In this document: in pieces, positions 1 to 12,104 of the stretch
Numbering within the stretch: the first letter of the stretch is position 1
Layout of the letters: the number at the start of each line of letters is the position of its first letter
From: Drosophila persimilis
Taxonomy: Eukaryota; Arthropoda; Insecta; Diptera; Drosophilidae
Length of the DNA: 64,000 nt
Reading direction: 5' to 3'
NCBI RefSeq assembly: GCF_003286085.1
Contig: NW_020825288.1
Location: 14,260,001-14,324,000 of the forward strand
Position numbers and translations under genes: made by a program
The notes under the pieces: generated by a model
Database searches by the model: none
Seen by the model: the letters and a program-made list of their open reading frames with translations, nothing else
Told to the model about the DNA's origin: nothing

Positions 1-2
1 TC

Positions 3-2273
3 GAGAAGACCATCAGTGAGCCGAACTTTGCCCCCACATATGCGCGATTCTGCAAGGTTTTGTTCCATGAGATCAAGGCCGAGAACAAATCGCTCTTCAC
101 CTCATCCCTCATCACGCGGATTCAGCACGAGTTTGAGTCGAATGTAAACGACGCCAATGCCAAGACCAAGAAGCTGCAGCCCACCATGGACAAGATGAAC
201 CAGAGCACAGATGCGGCCCGCAAGGCCGAGCTGCGGGCGGAGATGGAGGACCTGGAGTATCAGTTTCGGCGTCGCGCCTGGGGCACTGTTCGCTTCATTG
301 GGGAGCTCTACAAGCTGCAGTCGCTGACCAGCGACCGTGTGCTGCACTGCGTGGAATCGCTGCTGGAGCACGGCTGCGAGGAGAAGCTCGAGTACATGTG
401 CAAGCTGCTGACCACCGTGGGCCACCTGCTGGAGACCACCCTGCCCGACCAGTACCAGCTACGGGATCGCAACGAGAAGATCTTCCGCCGCATTCAGGAT
501 ATCGTGAATCGTTCACGTGGCACGTCGCACCGCCAGCCGCAGTTCAAGATAAGCAGCCGCGTGCGCTTCATGATGCAGGATGTGCTGGACCTGCGCGTGC
601 GGAACTGGGATCAGCCTGTGACGCCGCAGCAGCTGAGCGGCCGTCAGCGCCACAAGCACGATGACTCCAAGGACCAACAGCAGCAGCATGGGGGACGACT
701 CAGCATGGGCCCACAGAGCGGCGGGCACTATCAGCAGCAAAAGCAGCATCAACACGGCGGCGGCCATGGCCACGACAGCGGCAACTACTTTCTGCAAAAA
801 TCGCACAACAAACAGCAGCAGGACAACCAGGCCCTCAGCATCGATCCGAACAAGCTGCGCTTCAGCAGCAGCAACGCCAACGACGACTCTAGCGCCAAGC
901 TGGGTAACTCGTCGCAGTACCAGTGGCGCAGTGTCAGCAATCGTCCGGTGAGCGCCACTCCGTCGAGCGGGCAACCCACCAGCCTTTTAAAGCGCGCGGC
1001 CTCCGGGGGACAGAACTTCACGTACTCGCCGTATCAGCAGCAGCCAGCGTCGGCTGGCGCTCCCACACAGCCTGGCAATAGAAACAGCAGCCAGGAACCG
1101 TCGCACATCCACGCGACCTTGGATGGGAAACAGTGCCAGGAGATGATTTCCAAGCTGGTGGAGGAGGCCCTCAACGAGCGCAACTGGCAGCCAGAGGTGC
1201 AGGGCATGTGGCGGTCGCTTCAGGCGAAGTATCACGCGGCCGTGGTGCACTACCTGCTTATGGACTATCTGCACCGGGCGACAGTGAAGCGGCAGGAGCG
1301 GCTGGCCTGTGCCAATGTCTTTGCGTTCCTGATGGCCAAGGAGGCCATCGACAAGGCGACGTTTGCTCAGGGTTACTCGAAATTTGCCGAAGACCTGCCC
1401 GACCTGTTGGTGGATGTGCCCAACGGCATGGTGTATGTGTTCGAGTTCCTGGGCCCTATCATGCATGCGGGTCGGCTGGAGCTGAAGGATATCTGGCACC
1501 GCCGCTGGCAAGAGGACTCCTACGTCACGGAGCGTTTTGTATTTGCCTTCGTCAACTATTTCGTGCGGGAGTTCGGTGCCGGCTACATACGCAAGCTGTG
1601 GCACAGCGAGCTCAAGCTGGATCGAGGCCAAATGTTCTGGGGCGACTGTCGCAAGCATCGCGACTTTGTCAAGTCGAACAAGTTCTACTTCCTGGACTCC
1701 AGCCAGGGCCAGACTGGTGGCCAGAGGGTGAAGCTCACGCCGCTGCAGCGCTCCCCGGAGGACCATGTGGGTCGGATCAGGTATCTGCTGGGACAATCTG
1801 GCGACATGGCCATTGACTACATAAACACCAATGTCGGCGTCTCCGCCGACTTTGTGAGGGAACTCACGCGATTCCTCTGCTGTGATTTCGCACTGACTGT
1901 GATTGCAACAACAAACAACAACAACAAGGCCACCGGCAAGAGCGGCAGTAGCCCAAAACCGCTGCAGCTGAACGCCGAGTGCTTCAGGAGCCGCTGCACG
2001 CCCCTGTTGCGTCTGTGCATCGATGCCCAGGAGCCGCTGGAGATCGCCTGCATCGATGCGACAGTTGACTCGCTGCAGGAGCACTTCATGGCCGAGCTGG
2101 AGGACGAGATGGCCGCCTACGATACCATTTGTAATGCGTTCAGCGTGCTGTACGACTCCGAGGTGATACCCAAGGAATCCTTCGACAAGTGGTACAAGCT
2201 GGAGGTCGAACACTCATCCAGTTACCGCAGGCCCTTCATTGACAATTTGCGCGGCTTCATCGGGGATCTATAG
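3..2273 (+). CDS. eIF4G2: eIF4G2 (translation initiation factor 4G paralogue), 3' part
   Basis: Scaffold of the cap-binding translation initiation complex, joining eIF4E, eIF4A and eIF3 in the cytoplasm. The open frame is already running at base 3, so the 5' end lies outside the window. The first residues (ISEPNFAPTYARFCKVL) match the inside of a MIF4G domain, which continues to about base 600. A Gln/His/Ser-rich linker follows (about 600-1100), then an MA3 domain (about 1105-1480, HIHATLDGKQCQEMISKLVE onward) and an acidic, aromatic W2-like C-terminus ending FIDNLRGFIGDL. No intron interrupts the visible part. The linkage to mbc and Nup98-96 points to the paralogue eIF4G2 (off-schedule, known for a role in male meiosis in D. 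melanogaster) rather than eIF4G1. The domain call is firm; the paralogue call rests mainly on recalled synteny. Confidence 0.88.
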   Translation, partial: EKTISEPNFAPTYARFCKVLFHEIKAENKSLFTSSLITRIQHEFESNVNDANAKTKKLQPTMDKMNQSTDAARKAELRAEMEDLEYQFRRRAWGTVRFIGELYKLQSLTSDRVLHCVESLLEHGCEEKLEYMCKLLTTVGHLLETTLPDQYQLRDRNEKIFRRIQDIVNRSRGTSHRQPQFKISSRVRFMMQDVLDLRVRNWDQPVTPQQLSGRQRHKHDDSKDQQQQHGGRLSMGPQSGGHYQQQKQHQHGGGHGHDSGNYFLQKSHNKQQQDNQALSIDPNKLRFSSSNANDDSSAKLGNSSQYQWRSVSNRPVSATPSSGQPTSLLKRAASGGQNFTYSPYQQQPASAGAPTQPGNRNSSQEPSHIHATLDGKQCQEMISKLVEEALNERNWQPEVQGMWRSLQAKYHAAVVHYLLMDYLHRATVKRQERLACANVFAFLMAKEAIDKATFAQGYSKFAEDLPDLLVDVPNGMVYVFEFLGPIMHAGRLELKDIWHRRWQEDSYVTERFVFAFVNYFVREFGAGYIRKLWHSELKLDRGQMFWGDCRKHRDFVKSNKFYFLDSSQGQTGGQRVKLTPLQRSPEDHVGRIRYLLGQSGDMAIDYINTNVGVSADFVRELTRFLCCDFALTVIATTNNNNKATGKSGSSPKPLQLNAECFRSRCTPLLRLCIDAQEPLEIACIDATVDSLQEHFMAELEDEMAAYDTICNAFSVLYDSEVIPKESFDKWYKLEVEHSSSYRRPFIDNLRGFIGDL

Positions 2274-4889
2274 AAGAACACCAAAGAGAACGTATTTACA
2301 AGAACAACGAGGAAACACACACACACACACAAACACACGACTTCAGAAGATGATACACCCAACAAGAATTTAGAATCTAACAATTTCAAGCAGCTAGCGC
2401 GGTCGCAAGTCTAGAAGATAATCATACAACGACGCTAACCATTAGCCCAAATAACATGTCATGAGGCATGCCCCAAACACACACACACACACACACCAAC
2501 CAACACACACACACGTATAATTAGTTGTTCAAGTTCGAAATTTCTTGTTTCTAAACACAAAACATAACAACAGAACAGAAAAGATCAACACCAACAACAA
2601 CAGCAACAGAAACTACAACAGAAACATCCACTGGCCAAGAAGAGCTCATGATTTCATTTGTATCACAATACGTTCCTTAAAAGAGATGTTAAGACGCTTT
2701 TCGTTCGATGACAGGGTCATCCAAAAAGCAACAAAACACACACACAAAACCCGTATCGAGAATCAAATAAATAAAAAATAATAAAAATGCAAATGGAAAA
2801 GATAAAAAAGAAAATGAAAATGGTATAAAAGAATCTCCCATTGAAGAAAGTAAAGTTCAAGTTCAGTGCAAGGCAGGGTAAATGAAACATTAACTGATAT
2901 ACAGTATAGTATATACGAGTATATATATAGCATACTTTACATAGATATAGGATATATAGGAATCAATTCGTTTTGTTTTCGTAAACCACAGTATTTCGTT
3001 GATTATAAACAATTTTCTGTTTCCGCTGAGGAGAGAACATTGTTCTTTCGTTGGCCCTTTATCTCTCTATCTTTGATAGCTTATCGTATACGTTTCTCTA
3101 GACCTTAATCGAATCTTTTGTTCAGTTTTTACCTTTCAGTACAAAGGTTTATGAATTTGCGTTGTTTTGTTTATTCGATTTATTATTATTATAAAAAAAC
3201 TATTGCCTACGTTTAATTATTGTGATTTCTGCGAGAACGGCTCAAAATGAAACTGAAACCTAAACCGATAAATTAACCCCAAATCCCCTTTAAACCCAAC
3301 CTTTCTCCAAAAAACAGATCTGTATTTAAAGCCTCAAGTCCTGAGGTCCTTACTGTTCGATCCAAAAACGGAAAAACTCCACAAAAATCAAGTATAACAG
3401 ATAAAAGGTTATACACAAAAAAAAAAAAAAAAAAAGGATGAACGGAAGAAAGAAAAAAAAATATACTAGACGTATAAAAAAAAAAATTGTAAATTATAAA
3501 CAAATTAAAAGTAAAGACATGTAAAGTATTTATAACACAAACCCATGATACATGATTGATTATCCAAAGATAAATCTAAAGAAATTAGCTGTAAAAAGGA
3601 AAGAAAAAATACACTATTCTTAAATCCGAATCGTCTATGAAGAAAAACAACCAACCCGACCCCCTAACTATAAAGCTATTTAAACCAAATTTAAGAGAAG
3701 GAAGACGAAACGAAAAATAATCTAATGTAAAAGCATATAGAAACACTCACAACATCATTAAGAGACAAGGAAAAACAGAAAAAAGAAAAACAAAGAGCTC
3801 TAAGCCGCCTTCGATTAGTTATTTTTATAAAATTGAGTGAAAAACAAAATTGAACAAACAAACAAAAAAAAAATCAACAAAAAATCTCCAAAATTTATAT
3901 ATATTACATTTAACGTGGATGCAAAAAAAAAAGAGTAGAAAAAGAAAATTAGTTGTACGAAACTCTAGATTTTGTTGTGTTTGTACAAACTCTAGGTTTT
4001 TATTTTTATTTTTTACACTACAAGTGACAAAAAAAACTGAAATTTATTTACGGCGAAGGCGAAGATGAGACATGATATGGGATATGGAAGTTGTATGCAT
4101 AAGAAATTAGCAAAAACAAAAAACAAAAACAATATATTATTAAGAATATTCCGAATTATAACAGCAGGAGAAGAGGATACCATACAAAATGAAACGCTTC
4201 TGCACTCGAAATCGACTATTTCTAAAGCCAAGCTAAGACAATGTTTAAGACAAGGCTAAGCCCCCAAAGAGAGAGGAGGGGGCGTGGTGGCATGTTTAGT
4301 TTCGTAGCAACATTTCGGCAGGCATTCCAAATGCGTTTTAGCCACCACCTTCTCAGACACATTTCACACTTTCAGCAGCTGAGCAGAGCAGAGCGCCAGA
4401 AGATAGAGATCCAAACTATAGAGATCCCCAAAAACGATAAATATATATAGTGCATATATAAAACGGGAATACCCACAAGCAGCAGAGGGAAGAGCGGGTG
4501 GGGGAAGAGGAGAAATACTAAGAAGAAAACTGTGTAAACTGCAAATAATAAAAAGAACAAGTAAAATGGCAAGGCGTTTTCACTGTGGGTGCAGGACTTT
4601 GACTCCCCCGCGGTCTGGAGCACGGCAATCCCAGGAAGGACAATCGCATGAAGCTCACACACACACACACGCACACACTATCTCATTCCCATACCCACAC
4701 ACACATACACATATTCACGCACAGCATTTGTTGGTGATTGGCAGCTTTTAAGATACATTTTGCATTGGCTTATCATAAGGGTTAAGGATAACATAACGCT
4801 TTAAGGCTTGTAAGAGGCAAACGTAAGCACAGTCTAAGTTCCACCAATTAGCCAAGTATATTAAATATCTCTTATTTTCCGTACCCCGC
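2274..4889 (+). other. eIF4G2 3' UTR and spacer to the next gene
   Basis: AT-rich, non-coding stretch after the eIF4G2 stop. It holds CA microsatellites (about 2313-2330, 2475-2514 and 4655-4680), clustered AATAAA-type poly(A) signals at about 2764-2780, an A-run at about 3418-3437, and many A-rich segments typical of a long Drosophila 3' UTR. A likely 3' splice site (pyrimidine-rich tract ending CCCCGCAG at about 4889) sits 16 bases before the next gene's ATG, so that gene probably has an upstream 5' UTR exon in or near this stretch. I see no coding region here. Confidence 0.6.
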
Positions 4890-4905
4890 AGTGAAGTAGC
4901 ACAGA

Positions 4906-7900
4906 ATGGAGCGACGCGGACGCATACCGGTGGCCAAGTTCCGCACCCAGGAGGCCAAGACACGCAGCAGAAGTCGCGTCCGGGAGCCGGACTACAACGA
5001 GCAGGACCCCGAGCATGATATGTTCACCCTGCTGGAGGATAACATTGCCCTGAAGGAGGAGAACAAGGCCCTCAAGCTGGAGATTGACACCCGTTTGTGC
5101 AGCAAAAGATATCACCCTCTGATCCGATTACTCATGAATGTCCCCACATGAATTGTAGATAAAACCACACAGGAGGAACAGCAGGCCCAGCACGAGAAGC
5201 TCTGCATCCAGCTGGAGGCACTGCAGCAGCAGCAGGCCAACTTCGAGGCGCAAATCAAGGAGCTCGGCGGCAAGTTCAGCAAGGCCCTCAACGAGCGCAA
5301 CGCCCTGGACAAGCTGCACAAAATGAAGGTCGATCAAATACAAAAGTGAGTAGAAAAAAGGAACACAAATTGGAGCACACAGTGAAATTCCCATGTCAAT
5401 CCCTTCACAGTCTCACCAGCGAACTGGAGCACATGCGGGAGAAGCAGCTAGAGCAGGAGCCCGGTCTGGGTAGTAGTGCAGCCCAGCAGGTCCTGGGCTC
5501 TGCGGAGCTGAAGCGAAAGTTGTTCAAGATCCTGCAGCAGGGTAGCACCGACAGCGGTGACAGCATCGGCAATCACGATTTGGACAGCCTGGTGGATGTG
5601 AATGCGGATGGTGTGTCAATCACCAGTGGCCTTGTGGAGCGCCTGGCGGATGAGTTCCTGTCGCTCAAGAATGCCACGAATGCCGTGGAGCTACAGCTGT
5701 ACGAGGCCAACGAGAAGATGGCCGAACTGTTGGAGCATGTGAGTAGGAGGAGAATGGTGAAGGAATCTGCTATACTTACTGCTTCCTCCGGTGGATAGCA
5801 ACACTCGCTGGAGGAGGAGAACGAGACGCTGCGCTCGGAGAACAGCAACCTGACCAAGGTGGCCAAGCTGCTGACGGAGAACATGAAGGAGAGTGTGGAG
5901 ACCAGTCAGAAGTAAGAGACACCCTTTCGTTGATGGAGTTCCTGATGTTAACCTGTATCTCTGATACTCTGAACCTCAGAATGGAGAGTGCTCTGATCAA
6001 GCTGAAGCAGCGCAACGATGAGCTCACTGCCAAGACACGGGATCTGACCGATGGACAGCCCGGCGCGAGGACCAGTGCCAGTCCTAGTGCCTCGCCCACC
6101 ACTCTGAAGGAGGAGCAGGTGGAGTTTGAGCAGATCAAGGATCAGGTGCAGCAGCAGGCGCGCGAACACAACGAGCGCATTGTGGAAATGGTTAGTCCGG
6201 AGTTCTGGTTACACTCTCTCCCTCTGAGTACTGCTAGTATCTACAATCTATCTATCTATCTATCTGTCCTGTATCTATCCTATCGGTCTATTAGCAAACA
6301 CGCAGCGTGTTTGACATTTTCAAGCCGCTCTCGAACATGTTCAAGGGCGGCAACTGAAGCACAACACAGCGGCTGCAACTTCTGAATGGCACACACATGA
6401 GAAGTGCATGGGAATGTTCCGCCCTGCTGCCTTCTGCCGGGTGTGTTGTTGTTCCCACCACCACCCCCGCCCCATTTGGTGCTGGGTACTGTCCACCATC
6501 TATCCACACACCGTTCAATACCATCTCTGGGAAACGTAAGCGATTCGCTGGCTCTGCGTCGCTTCTAACTGCACCTGCCTCTGCCTCTGCCTCTGTCGCT
6601 GCCGCTAGATATCTATCTTTGCACTAACTTACCTCCTCCCTGCCCCCTCCAACCAGATGCTTTGATTGATCTACTAATTTTCCATTACCCCACCCTCCAC
6701 ACACCCATGCCTCCTCCTGCTCGCTCCCCGCCCGTTCTACCCTCTCGTTCTCTGTTTCTTGCCTTTGTAGCAATGTCTAATGGATGCGGCTATAGCAAAA
6801 ACTACTAACGATGAACTAAAAAAATTACAACTTAAGTTGGAGATACTCGAGGAGCAGCTGCGCGAGGCCCTCACGCGTGCCGATCTCGCCGAAGAGCAGC
6901 TGGCCCACTATCACCAATCGGAGGAGAAGACCACAGCAGCTCCATTGCCGCCACCTGCTCCGCCACTGCCACCACCGCCGCCGCCGCCTTTGCCGGGCAA
7001 ACTGTTGTTCACGGCACAGACGAGGGCCGGACTGGGGGCATCTGGGGGTAGAGATGGTGGCGACACGGGAAGCTTCAGCGATCACATTGTTGGCCACAAT
7101 CTGCGCAGGGGCAGCGATAAGATAATAGATAACGTCAAGCATCAGGTACAGGCCGAGGCAGCAACAGGTATGTAACAAACAAAACCACCCACCCGTCCAG
7201 CCTCCTTGGAGAGTCATCCAAGTGTCAACGTCCCAAAAGGGACTGCTTTTGTTTTAATTACCCCTCATTTTTCGAATCGATATTGGGCTTTAGGTATTGC
7301 CAATCTCTTGGCAATTTTCCCAAGTTTTCAGAGGCCATTGTTCAGAAGTTTGGAGCCAGGCCCAAGGATGAGCACCGGCCCCCATGCATGAGTAGAGTCG
7401 AAGAAACTATGCAAAAGTCGAAAGTGGAAAAGTCTGCAGAAGTCTTGTGGAGCATTCGAAGCGTTTCATGGTGCATGCATGGACTACCAGCTCCCAACGA
7501 AAGCTGTGCATCTCCTAAACCGCTTTTTCGGCATTGTTCTGGGCCACCTCAGGAATGCTCCAAAAAGCAAAAACAAAAAGGCCCCGAAATAGAAGGGAAA
7601 ATGCCGAAAACATCTCCTGTGCTTTCGCTTTGGCCAGAGGCCTGTATGATTCGGTTTTGTGGCTGGGCACTCATGTTACCAGCTAATCCCTGCCAGCCGA
7701 GCGTTGACAAGTGCCTGGCATAGTCGTGGCGGTGGCGGTGGCGGTGGCGGTGGCGGTGCCCGGGGAATCTGGCTGAAGGCTGAAGGGCCCCAACTTGTTG
7801 CTGTCAATTGTCAGTTATGCCTCACGCCACTCACTGGCCACGGTTCCCCCTCTCCGGCTCACGGGACACGCAACATGGCAACCCGTCTGCGATTGTAATT

Positions 7901-10857
7901 GATTTTACCTACACGTCGTGTCGGCTTCTTTTACGGCTCACTGCATCCGCCCCAACCGCCTCCTGCCCTCCTCCTCTCCGTTTCGCTACCCCGCTCCCAG
8001 TATCCAGTATCCATTGTTGACTGCTGCAGCAGCAACTTCTTAATTAAGTTTGCGAGCAGCTTTTCGAGGTGGGCAGGTGAGTGCTGCCCTGGAATAGGCC
8101 GTGCTGCTGGAATAGGGGGCAATAGAGATGCTCAGGAGAGATGCTGTTCAAATTAAAGCTTCAACTGGAAATTTAATGAAATCTATTAGGAGAATGAGAG
8201 GTTTGAGGGCTTTTTAAAATTTTTGGGAGACAACAGAACAACCCTTCTCAGGGAACCTGGAATCCGGCATCTATGTGCCGCGTCATGTACACGACATGTA
8301 TTTTGTTTTTGTATTAAATATTATCGGATATTCTCCTTTGTCGCACTCGCTTGTGCGTCTCGAGTCGAGCATAAATGTACCCCTCATGCACATGACATGT
8401 ATATTGTTTTTGTACACCACATTCTCGGGGTCTCGCTTGTGCGTGTTGTCATGCACACGACATGTATGTTGTTTTTGTACAACACATTCTCGGGGGCTCG
8501 CTTGTGCGTCTCAAGTTGAGCATCAATCTGCCCCCTCATGCACACGAGATGTATGTTGTTTTTGTACAACACATACTCGGGGCCTTGCCTGTCAGCAGTT
8601 GCGAGCAAGGACGTCCCCCCACCACTGTCCTATACGAAACGAATGTGAATTGAAAATTCTCCTTTATTTGTAGCCATTGTAAGTGAATTTGTTTCGATGT
8701 GGGGATCGTTATTGTGTCACGCGCTCGGTTCTAGGAATAAAGTTAGTGAAAACCTAATTAGCGTTGGATTTTCAACCTGCTGTGCGTGTGTGTGTACGTG
8801 TGCGTGTCTGAGCGAGATGGATTGACATGTTTCTCTCTCTTTATTTTTGTCATAACTTCATAGTACATTTTTCCCGCACAAAACGAAGCCGACTGAAGGG
8901 GGAGTTAGGCGATACATACGAGTATATACAAGTACTATATATGTATGTAGTATATATTCGTATATGTATGTGCGTTGTGCACTTGTCGGCCTTCTTTGCC
9001 GTTTAATTTCCGCCTTTATTAGATTGAAACAATTGTAAGAAATATGGTTGTGCTCCCCCCCGACACCAGCTCAACTTTGAGGGTAGTTCAAGGCCTGTGG
9101 ATTGAAAAGGAGATGTGGTTTAACTATTGAGATATCATCACTGCATATGACACTTGTTTGATAAGCGGAATCAAATGCAGCAGTCCAGAGACCCGCATGA
9201 ACACAGTAAATGTTCTGTTCTGTTCTGTTCTGTACGAGTGCAAACACCATATACTATATAGTTCTATAGCTTCCTCTTGCTCTCTCTGTGTGTGCTCTGA
9301 GTGTTTGAGGATGGAGCAAGAGCAAGCCAGGAAAGTGCACGATTATATTATGCATGCACCAGGCAATAGCAATACCTTGGGCAAATATGTACATATCGAC
9401 TTATATACTACATATATAAATATGAAATATCGATTCGGGGAGACTAAACCTTAATGTATATCCATCTTTATCCACTAATTAGTGGGGAAATCTGTTACAT
9501 CAGTCACATGCAATTGTCACTTATTCCATCTCATGGGAGGGCCACTTACCCGAACAACAATCTCAGACAATGTCAGGGCCATGCTTATCACACACATACC
9601 CATACACATACACACAAACAAACAACACACACACACTAGCACCCACAAGCACACACACACTCCACTCACACTTGTAGAGACAGCGCGCTCTGTCACTAAG
9701 TATTTCCGTTTCCGCTTTGTTGCGCTTGCTGTTGCGCCTTAGCGTTGCCTACTTTTTGGCGCGCTCAACGCGTCGTAGGCATAACGAGCGCACATTCAAA
9801 TCAAAATCAATCAACGCGCGTATTGTTGGAAGCCAGAAAAATGCCGAAACGAACAGGATATATACTATGGCGATATATATGCGCGGATATACGAGATATA
9901 GAGCCCTCTACCGTGGCAGTGCGGAGCGGTACGGAGCGGAGCGTGGAAAGCGCGCGCGTCTCTTGGGGCACATGAAGCGTTTGAGCTGGCAGCGAGCCGT
10001 ACATCAGCTTTACAGCTAGGCATCATTGCTGCTCGTGTGTCCTGGCCGCACTCGTCAAAGCCATCCTCGTCCTCGTCCTCGTCGTCGTCCTCGTCCTCGT
10101 CGTCCTTCTCGTTGTCGTGGCAAAAACAAATGAACCATAGGGATGCGGAACGGGCCACGGTGAGGTGTCTGCAGAGGTCGGATAAAGCGAAGCGCTGGAA
10201 ATTCCACCCCACTATATGTATGTGTATCCACATAAATACATACGTCTGTACATACCATACATAACAACAAGTAGTTGCTATTGTTGTTGCTGCTGCTACC
10301 TCCTACAGCTTCACTTTCAATGGGGGGACTGCCCGCCGACACTCCATGACCTGCCCTGTGCCAAATCGTTGTGCCATAGAACTATATACCTATACCTATA
10401 CCTATACCTATGCTAAGCGCCCCCAACGCAAATTCTCTTTTTTAAGAGTAGAAAAGAGTAGAATTCCAGCACACACGGAGTCACGGAGACAGAGGCTGAG
10501 TGCCATTTCCGGTTTCATGGGATGCACTGAAAACTTAAATTTGATTTGAGGCACCCCCCGTGCCGTGCCCCTGGGCTGCGTGTGAGCCGTGAACTGAGCC
10601 AAACTGAAGCTGGGGGGAAGCTGCGAAATCTGGGAACTGGAGCAATATGCTTTTTTTGTTGTTCGTTGTTGGTGGGCTTCCATTCCTTGGCAACGCCGAA
10701 GGGACTCCATTCTGGCTTTAAGCAAGCCAAGCGTTCACATTTTTCATATATTTCTGTTCGCTTCATAGCTTTATGTTACCTCCCCCCTCCCCCAGAGCCA
10801 CGGTTCTTCCCCGACCAAACTGTCAGCACAAGGCAGGGCCGTATCAAATTCGACTAC

Positions 10858-10889
<32 letters not shown>

Positions 10890-11673
10890 TGATGATGGTG
10901 ATGATGGGGATGGCTATGGCGATGGCGGAGAGGACGCAATTTATTATTTTTACGAGAAGGGGCCTGGTCCAGGCCGCATTGTTGTGTTGGGCTATGGCTT
11001 ATTATTATTATTTGTGCGTTTTATATTTCCGTGTTTTATTGCGCCACTTTCTTATACACAAACCTTGGCCCCCATCCTCCACAAACACAGAGAGAGAGAG
11101 AGAGGGAGAGATGGGGGAGACCATAGATTTTCATTGACTTTCTTGAATCCAAGTCAATGCGTCTTCTGCTTCATTTGTCGTCGGTGACAGTTGTCGAGTG
11201 CCCGGCAACCCGTTCCGTTCCCATCCGGCCTTGTCGGTGATTTATGCTCTCTCCACCCAAGAACCCCCTCCACCCCCCTGTAGTTTAAAGTCCAGCGCTT
11301 GCTCCATTGATTGTGCTAAAGGCGAGAGGTGAAAAGGTGAGTATGCCAACCCGTGTGGACCTCCTTCTGGTTGGGCTACGGTGCGTCCTTCTCCTAACAG
11401 CTAACCGCATGGTAAATAAGCTTCTGTAGCGACTTGTTGGCTAAAAGCGAGCGCCTGGCCAAGCACTATTCTCACATCCTTCCACTCTGTACTCTTTCAG
11501 GTCTTGACGCTTTAGTGCGGGAGTTCAAGTCGGGCGGCGTTACACTTCGGCGCCGCAATCGCCGCAGGACTGGCACCAGCGAGGCCCTCAAGGAGATGTT
11601 CCAAGTACTGGAGATAAGTCAGAAGCAGAACCGCAACTCCAAGATATGCGTGGATCTGAATCTGAACATCTGA
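4906..11673 (+). CDS. CG10186: Shootin-like coiled-coil protein with alternative 3' ends
   Basis: Exons fitted in phase: 4906-5092, 5159-5345, 5411-5738, 5799-5911, 5980-6190, then either 6295-6357 (short form, about 362 aa, ending FKPLSNMFKGGN) or 6771-7167 plus 11501-11673 (long form, about 531 aa). The protein is mostly heptad coiled coil (LLEDNIALKEENKALKLEID; LEEENETLRSENSNLTK). The long form adds a further coiled coil, a run of prolines (about bases 6945-7000) that could bind profilin or SH3/EVH1 domains, and a basic tail with LDALVREFKSGGVTLRRR, which resembles a WH2- or DAD-like actin-regulator tail. This order resembles vertebrate shootin-1, a clutch linker between actin flow and adhesion. 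The last intron is 4.3 kb. The gene number is inferred from synteny; the function is inferred by analogy. The start was chosen as the first ATG after the splice acceptor. Confidence 0.72.
6295..6357 (+). CDS. CG10186: Alternative terminal exon of the shootin-like gene
   Basis: A 63-base exon that accepts in phase 0 from the donor at 6191 (ATG|GTTAGT). It is preceded by an AG at 6293-6294 and encodes 20 residues (QTRSVFDIFKPLSNMFKGGN), then TGA. It gives a short protein that lacks the polyproline and basic tail. The competing acceptor at 6771 is also phase 0, so the two are mutually exclusive ends. The evidence is frame and splice signals only. Confidence 0.6.
   Translation, partial: QTRSVFDIFKPLSNMFKGGN
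7725..7758. repeat. GGTGGC hexanucleotide repeat
   Basis: About five tandem GGTGGC units inside the 4.3 kb intron of the shootin-like gene. Confidence 0.9.
8272..8580 (+). repeat. Cluster of four short-core repeats (cluster 1)
   Basis: Four imperfect copies of a core close to CATGCACACGACATG followed by a T-rich TATTTTGTTTTTG-like tail, starting near 8284, 8385, 8450 and 8537. Copies are separated by segments that share TCTCGCTTGTGCGT. The first copy is preceded by GCCGCGT. The same core with the same GCCGCGT lead occurs in reverse orientation at 23975-24245. Family unknown to me. Confidence 0.75.
9591..9665. repeat. CA-rich microsatellite
   Basis: Interrupted CACA repeat in the same intron, with CATAC and CAAAC variants. 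Confidence 0.85.
10851..10905. repeat. GAC/GAT trinucleotide repeat
   Basis: Tandem GAC units grading into GAT. It would read as poly-Asp in one frame, but it lies within an intron and has no supported coding context. Confidence 0.85.
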
Positions 11674-12098
11674 TCAAGCCCTCTGATAAGCTCTCAAGGC
11701 GATCCATGCTCTCTAACTCCAACTCTCGCTCTGTCTTTATTGAACTTTGGTCTCAAATCCCTCCTCTCAGGACTCTGCTGTGTGTCTCTGAACAACAACG
11801 AACATTCCATGCATTTCAATGTCCTAACCCTCCCTAACCTCGTCTAAAACTGTATTATTTTATTATCGTGTGCCTTTTCAGAAGAAACCAAAAGCCATTT
11901 TACCCTCTAATAATCTTAAGACTTTTCCTCTTCAGGATCTATTTAATCTGGTATCTATACTAGTACCATACATAAACTACTATTAATATTGCTGCTGGCA
12001 TTTTACAACAACTTTATCCGCCCCTCGATAATGTGTTCATTTTAACAGGTTTCGTGCTTTTTACTAATCTTAACAACCCCAACGATTTATATGTTCTG

Positions 12099-12104
12099 AA
12101 TAAA
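12099..12104 (+). terminator. Poly(A) signal of the shootin-like gene
   Basis: AATAAA about 425 bases after the long-form stop, followed by T-rich sequence. It is the first canonical signal downstream of that stop. Confidence 0.6.

Larger units (their letters stand above)
7168..11500 (+). other. Large last intron of the shootin-like gene
   Basis: It starts with GTATGT and ends with CTCTTTCAG. It holds a GGTGGC run (7725-7758), a cluster of four copies of a 30-base core (8277-8566), a CA-rich stretch (about 9591-9665), a TCG/TCC run (about 10054-10115), a TATACC run (about 10386-10412) and a GAC/GAT run (about 10851-10905). Open frames inside it are low-complexity, and I see no supported gene. 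Confidence 0.7.

Noticed and set aside
987-2213. Long minus-strand open frame (about 400 aa) opposite eIF4G2
   Set aside because: Mirror of a GC-rich coding exon; the plus frame carries the MIF4G/MA3 domains.
9865-10233. Acidic minus-strand frame
   Set aside because: Asp/Glu run is the complement of the TCG/TCC repeat.
10546-11187. Plus-strand frame with a poly-Asp run in the shootin-like intron
   Set aside because: Depends on the GAC/GAT microsatellite; no splice signals or conserved features, and codon use is unlike that of the genes.
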